From positions 62,290,957-62,354,956 of the forward strand of contig CM055096.1 of NCBI GenBank assembly GCA_029204225.1: 64,000 bases of DNA. Reading direction: 5' to 3'. The stretch comes from Diphasiastrum complanatum (lineage: Eukaryota > Streptophyta > Lycopodiopsida > Lycopodiales > Lycopodiaceae). Both the position numbers and the translations under genes were made by a program. The notes beneath the pieces are model-generated. The model did not search any database, was not told the DNA's origin, and was given only the letters and a program-made list of their open reading frames with translations. This document shows, in pieces, positions 56,374 to 64,000 of the stretch. How positions within the stretch are numbered: the stretch's first letter is position 1; every line of letters begins with the position of its first letter.

Positions 56374-59300
56374 AACATATATGATGGTCATTGGTCTTGA
56401 AAAGTTTTTATTATCTTATAGAATAGTGTTTGGTATTTTTTGACAGGTTGAGAACAAAATCATTCAAGGTCCTCGTGGAGATTACAATGGGTACATGGCA
56501 GCGGTGGATGAGCTACAAAGAAATATTGAGTTTTTATCTTACAATCGCAGTTTCAAAAGTAGTGATAATGCTCTTGATAATGCTCGTTCCTTGTTTTCTA
56601 GAGCCATGGGAAAGCTTGAAGAGGAGTTTAGGCAGCTTTTGATTCAAACCAGGTTAGCATACTTGATCATTCCAAATAACATGTCAATCTATGTCTAGCC
56701 AACATCATGTTTACTTTTTTGTATCCATCATAATGGTGTCTATTGCTATTTTGTGCAAATGAGTCGTTTGGATTTTAATACTGCTTAGTTTCAAATGCCA
56801 GCTTATAGAACTGCTCTCATTTTTTTAAACACAGCAGTTTTGTAACCGTTGGACCATTGGTCCATGTTAACCCGCCATGGATCACTTGTGATTGGATGGT
56901 GATACTCTAGAGTCTAGTCCTAGGCTAAGTGAATCAATCAGAACTCCCAAAACTCGATTCAAGTTACACCTTAATTTTATAAATTCTAGACTATCATAGC
57001 TTGCAAGCTTCTCCTTATATACTTGATCAGCCAACTAGCTTGTATGTGGCCTAAAATTGCACCTTTTGGGGGAAAGATGTACAAGCTTCATCAAGGTTGT
57101 GGGATTGCTATGTATGTAATTTACATAACAAGTAACCTCTAACCATAGAATTAATGAACCGTCCACGGTTCACAACGGTTCTGAAACTGTACAGTGAACC
57201 GTACGGTTCACAAATTTTTTTGCCTGGAACCGTGGTGAACCGTACAGTTAATTAACTAATTAATTAATTATTTTTTTTTGTTTCCCACCCCCAAAAATAG
57301 CCCAAAAAAATGCCAAAAAAATTCTGTGACATCTGTGAAATCTGGTTCAATTTGTGAAATCATTTGTGAAATCAGAGGACCATTTGTGAAATCTGTGTGA
57401 AATCTGTGAAATCTGGTTCAATCTGTGAAATCAGAGGACCATTTGTGAAATCTGTGAAATTTATGAAATGAGGACCAAAAATGCCTTGGGAGGGGTTTTG
57501 GGGGGAAATTGGGAAAAAAATAAATTAATTAACTACAGGAAACGTACCACGGTTCATGAACCACCACGGTTCCCAGGACACGGTTGGGTTCTATGCCTCT
57601 AACCATGGGTTCGACTTATGAGTAAAACATTTGATGCCAGAATGTAGAAAAAAATTGCAAATATAATGGTAAAGTAATGTAATATAATGATAATCCAATG
57701 AAAAAGCATCATCTCCGTAAGAATATGTTGGCAACAAGCTAAAAAGTCTGATCTAACTGAGCTAAGTGATGTATGCAGAACCTAAGATGGTCAAAGCTCA
57801 GAGTTATCCTTTAATCAATCAACATTCAATGATAAGGCTCACAGGCCTAGTCATAGTGTCTGAGGCCATAGAATCTGTGAATTGGATGGAGCCCCAATAA
57901 TGACCATAGAACCTCTAAATGGGATCCAAGGGCCCAAAGTGTATGGTTTAAATGAGAAATAATAATAGTGTGGACCCATGATTCACACAGATGCCCCTAT
58001 GAATGACATTTTGACCTGTAATTCACCCTTGGTGTAGTAAAAATGTTGCAGCCACAAAATGAGGATTTTAATGTTCCAAAAAGAGGGCAATATCAGCCAA
58101 ATGCATATATTGATGAAGCAGCTGCAAAAAAGGTCTAGGCCAAAGAAACAGAAGGAAAGTGGGAAATAACACTAGTGAATGCCTGTATTGTACAAAGTGC
58201 CTACGTAAATGACAGAGCCATAACTTTGAAAAGGATCTTTTAAAGTTGTTTCGCACTTTGCATCATACCAACAATATTGAGGCAATGCTGGAGCTGCCAA
58301 TGACCAAAGCCTGCAACATGAGTGCTACACAAATAAATAAAATGAATCTGATTGTGGACTAGATAGCATTATGAATAGAACAATGGATACCAGAGAATAT
58401 CAGCAACAGGAAGCAGATATTGGAATCATGCAATAGGTGGTACTCAAGATCAACCACTCTATAGGTATCAGCAACCGCCTCTACCAATGATGTAGAAGTG
58501 TGGCACTGGTGGAATAGTACAATACTTGGACCTGGATATGAACTCTGTCACAGTGATCAGTGTGGATGCCTGAAAACTCATGGAATGTGCAAGATAACCA
58601 GGTGATGTAATATTGGTCTTAACATCCCAAGATAAGTAGCAAAAATAAAAATTGAAGGATCCGTATAGTCCAGGAATACTGTGAATCCTGTGCTATCAAA
58701 GTCTCGACCACCAAACATAAGTCCAATATTGACAAGTGACTTTGTTGAAATATGACATGTTGCTTAGAGGTTTTCCTGTCAAGCACGAAGTTCAAGTGTG
58801 CTGGGTAATAGTAGCAGTAGCGTAAAGAACTGTGATTTGAAGGTTCTTTTATCCGTTTGAATTGAATTTTTTTTTTTAAGATTTGAATTTTTTCTGTTGA
58901 GTCCAATGTTTTTTTCAGCTTCCTTTTTTTGAAACCTTTTGAATGAGCAGTAATTGCTTGATATGAAACTAGAAAAAATTGAATCATAAGCCAATAATTT
59001 GCAAACAGTGTCGAGAACACCATAGCAGACACCAAAATGGCCATATAAGAATAGCAAAAAGTAGTGTTGAGCATCAAATGACCCCGACAGTAGCTAGGTA
59101 TCCAGCAAGGCAAAGTTATAGTAGGAAATGTCGCCTTAAAATCTTAGATTTGCAAGGCGAACCATATAGACCACGGGAGACAAATAGCGGATTTGCATGT
59201 ATTAATATGAAGTTTGCTTAAAATACATTCCAAGATAGGCATAGAGAACAACATATATCTCAGTAATAAAAAACATCAAAATGATGATCTGCATGCTTGC

Positions 59301-62300
59301 TGAAGCAAAGCTTCAAATATTAACAAGAATGAAAGAATATGAGATGGATAGTGAGTATCTAACATACTTGTACCAATACATGTAGTTGGACACAATGGCT
59401 ACGAATGCCATCATGCCGTTGTCATACCATATCATTTGTATAAACCAATAATATTGGATAAAGGTCTCCGAGGAGGGCGGGGATGAGGATGAGGGGCATC
59501 ATACCTCTACCTCCGATGAGGATTTTGCAACTGCCTCTCGAAAGACCACAACAGGCTCCACAACACCAACGAGTAGGAGGAGACTTATGCGTAGGAAAGC
59601 TTAGAGTGCTCATTGTACATTGTAGATTGTATATGTCACTAGATGAGCATTGACTCTTGAGTTGTTTACACATCATGATTTATCATCAGACATGTCGCAT
59701 GTGGCATTACATTGGTGACCAGACTCATGAGGCACCTGGCATATGTATTTACTAATATGTTCATTGTTATGAATCATGATATATTTCGGATTCTAATTTC
59801 TGATTCCTGAAGTTAAGTTGTTAACTGGTTATTGTAGTCTGTAGTTTGTTTAATGTTAGTCTATTCGGGATTATCTAATATCAGGGTTCACTGTTCAGTA
59901 ATTACTAATGGTTTTACAATTTTGATTTTGGTATTTAATGTATTATAATTTATGTTACATATAGAATGTTCAATGTTGAATGATGAATCTAAGTTTCTAA
60001 CCTAGATTTTTTTGGCTTTCTCAAAGAGACTCAAACATTGTCATAACCTTCTTGTTTATTCTTTTCTCTGGAGTCCGATCTCGACATTGCAATTTGCAAA
60101 TGAGTTTGAACTTCAACTTTCAACTTTGAAACAAAATTACAAATTACAATCTACGGTCCTACCGTCCTAGTACGGTACCTATGGTCTAGACTGAGGACTC
60201 TACCTAGCTACCATTATCCAGATTCCATATCAAAGCTCAAACTTCAAATTGAGACTAGTGACTAGTGACTAGTCACTATTATCAGCTCTGAGCTCAAATT
60301 TCAGTTATACTCCTAAACCGGGAACCCTAGGGCCTAAGTTCCAAGTGGCAGTTGAAAGTTCCAAGTTCCAACTCCACACTGCACAGTCTCCTTAGAAAGC
60401 AGATCCTTGTACCCAGGGGCTAGGATAGGGTTATAACTTACTGCTGTTCTCTTAAACTTGGGTCATTATGTTTTGATACCGTATATGACAGCCTACAGCT
60501 GACAGGTCATAAGAGATCTGATTATGCTGATATCTGTGAATTTAGAGCAAATTGTTTAGCTATTAAGTATTTGTACAATGAATATATGTATTATGACTTG
60601 TACATTAAAGGAAATTATTATTTTTTTGAAAAATGGAAAAGACAGGTTCGAACCGTTTTCCGATTTGAACCTGGCCTGCCAATTCGAACCTCAAAGAATC
60701 GGTTTGAATCGACCTGTTCGAATCGACTTGTTCGAATCGGTGTAACCTTGCACACACTTAGGCACATACCAAAACAAACTCTCCAAGGCTTGCCATCCTT
60801 AATCTACAGAATTGTAGAAAGTTGATATCAGATAACTTAAGTCCTGAAACTTTTCAAGCCTTCTGTTGCTCTGATTATGGGCAGCTCAGTTCAATTGGTT
60901 GCCTCAAATTTTGCTCCTACAAGTTCCGATCCACTTTTCAGCTCACTCATGATCTTCTTCATTTTTCAGAGCACGGGTTCCTTATCTTTTTGGGGAGGTC
61001 ATCACATATTTAATTTCCCAGTAATAGAGTGTTAAAGAATATGGTAGCAATTTGCAGTTTGAGCCCTGCAAGGTTGATCTTCTCTTTGACATCTCCTTGC
61101 TATCTTTTTCAATATAGATTGGCAAATTATTCAATTCACAGGTCATTACCATTCATTTACACTTAATCTTTTTAGTTTATTTGTCTTCTAGCTTGCCGTC
61201 ACAAGGGCCTACAATGGTTTTGATCTTAGAAACCCATTCTGACCCTTTTGGGCTGGAACGTACTGTACGTTCCATACATTACATTCCGGAACATTCTGGG
61301 TCAGAACGTTATAAGAAAAAAAATAGGTATCAAAGCACCTGCTGGCCGTGATCTTCCTTCTTTCAAACCTGTCATTAATCAAATAGAAGCTGAAACTGCA
61401 AAGTTCAACTGATGTATCCTAAAATCTGATCTATCTTATGATCACTGGATGGTTGTCTCAATCATACATATCTATCTCTTGACAGTTGTACTTGTCTCTC
61501 AACCATCTACGTCTATCCCTCATTTATAGATACTGAAGAAGAAATTACAATGGAACAATATGACTTGATCGGAACAAAGCCATGGACTTACCAAACTTCT
61601 GATCTGGTCATGACAAACTTTCTAAATTTTGTGCAGGTATTATCTGAATATCAAAAGTATTCTCAAACAAGCCTATGAATATTTCTCAGCTTCAAATCAA
61701 AATGAGCTGAGAAATATTGATAGGCTTGTTGGAGAATTCTTATTCAGATAATACTGCACATAACTTAGAAAGTTTGTCGTGAACAGATGAGAAGTTCGGT
61801 AAGTCCATGGCTTACCAAACTTCTCATTCACAAATAGATGGTTGAGATGACTTCAACCATCTATCCTCTCGCTAAGTGAATCAAATGAAGAGGAAGGTTT
61901 TTGACCTAAGTAGATGATGTTCTCGCCATGATATCGCTCGATAAATCAAGTAATACTAGTAAGATGCATCAAGATCAGCGAAATTTGTATGCAGAAGGCT
62001 GCAATAGGAACATTATTACTCAGGTAAATCATTCTTTCAGCATAGGAACAAGAATCGAGAATCATCTTAGCTTTTTCCTTTGTCAAAAACATACGTATTC
62101 TTAGAATTTTTTTTTTGGTCACGTTCCGAAATGGAACTCGTTCTGGATTGTGTTTCAAAACGCGTTCCGTTCTGGAACGGGCAACTATGGTTTTGATTAT
62201 CTTTATTTGAAAATCATTATCATTTGATAGTTTGCAGTTCAGTTTGATTGTGCGTGATATGTTGTGTATGTGTTCATTGTTAAAGACATTCTTAGAGCCT

Positions 62301-63890
62301 TATAATGAAGTTAGATGTGAACCAATTTTTCAACTTTTGGAAGTCATGATGCATGCATGCCAGCCGAAAATGGCTTAAAATGTCATAAGGAGGGGCCTTC
62401 TACCTTAGCATGCTTTTGTCACAAAATAAACCAAGAATGGTATTCAAATTGGTTGTTGGTTCTTCTTCAATGCGATTATTGGCAAAGTAAGCATGATGTT
62501 TGGAATTTAAAGCATCATAAGATATTAGGAACCCTAACCTGTGCTGCCCTAAAGTGAACAACTCAAAGATAATTTGTGACAAAATAATTTTGCCATGTTT
62601 CACAATGTTATTTTTTAGGTCTAAAAAAATTAAATTTTTCAAGTTTTTATAAGATGCACAAATGTAACTTTTCCATTCCATATGTGTGGAATGTACACCT
62701 CAAAATCAATGAAGGAAACTAAAGCAGCCAAAGCTTAAATTATTTCTTTTCCAGGGGACATGTAAGAGGCTGAAAAACTATAACAAAAAGATAAGCCACA
62801 GACTAAATTAAGTGAATAAGTACAAGCTTCATGAAGGAGTTGGCTTTCATGCAGATTCAGGTTTGTTGAAACATTCTAGCATTTTCTGCTTTCATAAATC
62901 TCAAGTTGTGTTGCTTAGCGCACAGCCTGTTTATAAAGACCCTGCAAAATACATTTGAATTCAGTAGCACCCCCCCCCCCCCCCCCCCCCCTTCTTTTTT
63001 GTTGAAAATTACCTTTTTGTCAAGATGATATATTTTACATAGAAATGCTCATTGCAAATAACTCGAATATTAGAAATTGAAACTATAGTACTCTAGAATG
63101 TCACTGCAGGGTTTCCATACAGTAGATAACGTTTCATTCTTGGCAATGAGCTGAACAGAAGGCTGGATTGAGAAAGGTCCTTTGATACTCTATTATGGAG
63201 AAATACCTTACCTGAGTTCGAATAGCTAATTACAGCAGAAAAGAATGGGCTCCTCTTAAGAAGGACCTATTGCATGTAATACTAGCAGGTATATAATGTA
63301 TGCTTTGCAGTTGAGAGCTTGGGATTTCTAAACTAGAAAGCTTAATATTCTCGACCTATGAGTTAGCTGATTCCTTCTATTTTATTGTTGTATTTTGAAG
63401 CCACAGATCCTTTGCGAGTAAAACATACATGTCATAAAGCTTCTGGATGTTGTCATTCTTGTTAGTTATTGATGCTTTTTCTGGCAAAAGTTTAAGTTTT
63501 TGTGCTGTGGAGAAGCTTTTGAGTTTTGGATTGATTGTTTGATTGCTTGTAATTTTTGATACCTCACTTTGCATCTTCTTTATCTTGACTGTGATTTTCT
63601 TCTTTCAGCAAGCAGGTAGAACCAGCGCGTTTATTGGAAGCTTTACCAAACTCAACGAAGCCCTCAGGAGGCTCTCAGCCAGAAATGGGTGACCTTGCTT
63701 CTTCAAATAATTCACCTGCTGACATGACGAATTTGAAAAGTTCACATCCTGGATCCAATATGGAGGGAGAAAGAAAATTAGCTTTAACATTGCCTGTCCT
63801 CATTGCTCCAAGGATGATTCCTCAGTTAAAAGAAATGGCACAGAGGATTGTAGGCGCAGGTCATCACCAACAATGTGTGAAAATCTACAA
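50627..63890 (+). CDS. EXO70: EXO70 exocyst subunit, first four exons (gene continues past window)
   Basis: Exons 50627-50785, 51387-51482, 56447-56652 and 63609-63890 join to 247 codons in one frame (intron phases 0, 0, 2, then 2). EXO70 is a peripheral subunit of the exocyst, which tethers secretory vesicles to the plasma membrane; the family binds membrane phosphoinositides and small GTPases. What is seen is the N-terminal helical region: LLAQAELIRESLAKSQIITD, SLETAMRPTQ, the QVENKIIQGPRGDYNGYMAA stretch, KLEEEFRQLL, KQVEPARLLEALPN, then a Ser/Gly-rich loop and the start of the conserved body (LALTLPVLIAPRMIPQLKEM, HHQQCVKIY). It resembles the EXO70A class. The C-terminal two-thirds lies outside the window. 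The start ATG has G at -3 and +4. Introns are long and full of elements, but all exons are intact. Confidence 0.9.
51387..51482 (+). CDS. EXO70: EXO70 exon 2
   Basis: 32 codons (VRTHAFRVAHGNLDKTLKAA and onward to FDVSRQ) between a TTTTGAAG acceptor and a CAA/GTGAGT donor, phase 0 at both ends. Confidence 0.9.
51483..53699. other. EXO70 intron 2, left part
   Basis: AT-rich intron with no recognisable element ends or coding region. Confidence 0.5.
53700..54035. repeat. Polypurine tract with (GAA)n and (GAT)n
   Basis: Over 330 bp the plus strand is mostly A and G, including GAAGAAGAA runs (about 53755-53800) and (GAT)8 (about 53802-53825). Mirror-repeat purine tracts like this can form triplex DNA. 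Frames here are low-complexity and not genes. Confidence 0.8.
54572..54694 (-). pseudogene. Copia gag start (element J)
   Basis: On the minus strand from ATG at 54694: MAKESESIGSLFNEDRLDGT then NYSLWCYMIKNLLIAKGLWK, the N-terminal block typical of Copia gag. It breaks into stops after about 60 codons; KKWDRQ appears further on (about 54460). RT and later parts are absent. Confidence 0.75.
55296..55307 (-). other. Primer-binding site of Copia element J
   Basis: On the minus strand TGGTATCAGAGC, directly inside the LTR end, 600 bp ahead of the gag start. Confidence 0.85.
55308..55618 (-). repeat. 5' LTR of Copia element J
   Basis: On the minus strand it ends TATTTCTTACA at the primer site. 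The proposed start TGTGACATTAAG (55618) gives a 311-bp LTR with a TATA box (ACTATATATATG, about 55466-55490). The start is inferred; no second LTR was found. Confidence 0.6.
55783..55794 (-). other. Second Copia-type primer-binding site
   Basis: On the minus strand TGGTATCAGAGC again, followed by AATTCC. It belongs to a different element, since the LTR next to it differs from that of J. Confidence 0.8.
55795..56279 (-). repeat. LTR of a second Copia-like element (K)
   Basis: On the minus strand it abuts the second primer-binding site and has a TATA box (TGTGTATAAGTG, near 55985-55996) and an AATAAAG signal near 55856-55864. The start TGTTGACACG (56279) is the best TG candidate, but the inner end does not read CA, so limits are approximate. 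Only ~165 bp of internal DNA remains before element J. Confidence 0.5.
56305..56371. repeat. (AG)33 microsatellite
   Basis: A 67-base pure AG run in EXO70 intron 2, ending 75 bp before exon 3. A pyrimidine run in the opposite strand of a transcript could affect splicing. Confidence 0.97.
56447..56652 (+). CDS. EXO70: EXO70 exon 3
   Basis: 206 bp (VENKIIQGPRGDYNGYMAAV through FRQLLIQT) between a TTTGACAG acceptor and an AG/GTTAGC donor, leaving two bases that complete a Ser codon with exon 4. It begins 75 bp after a (AG)33 tract. Confidence 0.9.
57145..57595. mobile_element. hAT-like MITE
   Basis: About 450 bp, flanked on both sides by CCTCTAACC (57136-57144 and 57596-57604), fitting an 8-bp hAT-type target duplication. 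Ends show a weak inverted repeat (ATAGAA...ACCGT). Many GAACCGT and ACGGTTC motifs lie near both ends, as subterminal repeats do in hAT elements. The middle has several AATCTGTGAAATC-type copies (57325-57465). No transposase. Confidence 0.65.
57605..60644. other. EXO70 intron 3, middle part
   Basis: No gene recognised. At about 59465-59600 a plus-strand frame ends in an acidic tail (EEGGDEDEGH...SDEDF) then a basic end (RRRLMRRKA, stop), which resembles the C-terminal end of a transposase-like protein but has no identifying motif. A triple GACTAGT lies at about 60261-60285. Confidence 0.4.
60645..60750. repeat. Cluster of TTCGAACC / TTCGAATC motifs
   Basis: At least five TTCGAA cores and related CGGTTTGAA motifs in about 100 bp, in both orientations. 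The arrangement resembles a hAT-type subterminal repeat region; no target duplication was found. Confidence 0.5.
61225..62186. mobile_element. Foldback-type element flanked by 11-bp direct repeats
   Basis: ATGGTTTTGAT lies on both sides (61214-61224 and 62187-62197). Both ends carry GGAACG/CGTTCC palindromes (61255-61315 and 62123-62182). A long inverted repeat lies in the middle. No transposase is visible, so it would be non-autonomous. Confidence 0.6.
61577..61813. repeat. Long inverted repeat forming a hairpin
   Basis: Arms at about 61577-61692 and 61703-61813 with a ~10-base loop. The loop-proximal 24 bases pair at 22 positions (AAGCCTATxAATATTTCTCAGCT), and blocks such as GACAAACTTTCTAA, GTGCAG, TATTATCTGAATA and CCATGGACTTACC also pair. 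If transcribed with the EXO70 intron it would fold into a ~115-bp stem. Confidence 0.85.
62198..63608. other. EXO70 intron 3, right part
   Basis: No gene or element recognised apart from a C-run. It leads into the acceptor of exon 4. Confidence 0.5.
62970..62991. repeat. C22 homopolymer
   Basis: A 22-base C run in EXO70 intron 3. The opposite strand is a G-run able to form a quadruplex. Confidence 0.95.
63609..63890 (+). CDS. EXO70: EXO70 exon 4
   Basis: 282 bp after a CTTTCAG acceptor: KQVEPARLLEALPNS, a ~45-residue Ser/Gly/Asn-rich loop, then LALTLPVLIAPRMIPQL and GAGHHQQCVKIY. The donor is placed at CTACAA/GTATTG because the frame beyond leaves the family and stops 19 bp later. This donor is weaker than the others. 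Confidence 0.8.
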
Positions 63891-64000
63891 GTATTGTTCC
63901 TCCTGAAAATGGTCGTTTGGGTTTTCCTCACATGGTTTATCTTTGGGTTTTTTCCTTGATTGCATATTTACATCCATGAAAGTCAGATTCATATCTTTAA

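Noticed and set aside
58619-59113. 164-codon minus-strand frame in EXO70 intron 3
   Set aside because: Hydrophobic and Lys-rich without motifs; it overlaps another frame of equal quality and sits within an intron of AT-rich DNA.
1-64000. tRNA, rRNA or CRISPR loci
   Set aside because: No cloverleaf with A/B boxes, rRNA block or spaced direct-repeat array was seen by eye; tRNA-like matches are the retroelement primer sites. A tRNAscan-type search was not possible.

Overview
The window looks like nuclear DNA of a land plant: AT-rich, with two multi-exon genes whose introns and flanks are packed with broken LTR retrotransposons. The genes have plant features (a plastid-type CPBP protease and an EXO70 exocyst subunit). 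Kilobase-scale introns full of old elements, and exon sequences that seem fairly diverged from flowering-plant homologues, would fit a large-genome non-flowering lineage such as a fern, lycophyte or gymnosperm. That placement is only a guess.

Layout: (1) 1-1293 is the tail of a Copia element: RNase H end, polypurine tract, LTR and then a primer-binding site. (2) 3682-18326 is a four-exon, plus-strand CPBP (CAAX/Abi) membrane protease gene. All its introns are phase 0. Intron 1 holds a chromovirus end, and the 9.9-kb intron 2 holds a scrambled set of Ty3/gypsy fragments on both strands (7.5-15.2 kb). (3) 18.3-25.7 kb is gene-poor, with a ~340-bp tandem repeat at 21.0-21.8 kb. (4) 25.7-28.6 kb has degraded coding-like DNA that I do not recognise. 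(5) 29.0-38.9 kb is a minus-strand Copia nest. Element D (31292-36208, two LTRs, primer-binding site, polypurine tract, near-matching target duplications) lies inside the integrase-RT linker of element C, which is itself fused to the RT start of element B. (6) 39.2-47.4 kb is a second nest: a plus-strand Copia (G), a gag-like non-autonomous element with an LTR, a head-to-head Copia junction, and a Copia LTR (F) inserted into a gypsy gag. (7) 47.4-49.2 kb is the 5' end of a minus-strand gypsy element (gag, primer-binding site, LTR). (8) From 50627 to past the right edge is the EXO70 gene, with four exons visible. Its introns hold Copia LTRs, a (AG)33 tract, a hAT-like MITE, and a foldback element with a ~115-bp-arm hairpin.

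The two host genes are unrelated in function: one is a predicted intramembrane protease, the other a vesicle-tethering subunit. The retroelements are nearly all dead through stops, frameshifts, deletions and chimeric joins. The best candidates for something unusual are element D, which keeps LTRs and gag-protease but has a 331-codon frame of unknown nature where RT should be; the gag-like/LTR unit at 41.8-44.1 kb; and the intronic hairpin at 61.6-61.8 kb. No tRNA, rRNA or CRISPR array was seen.
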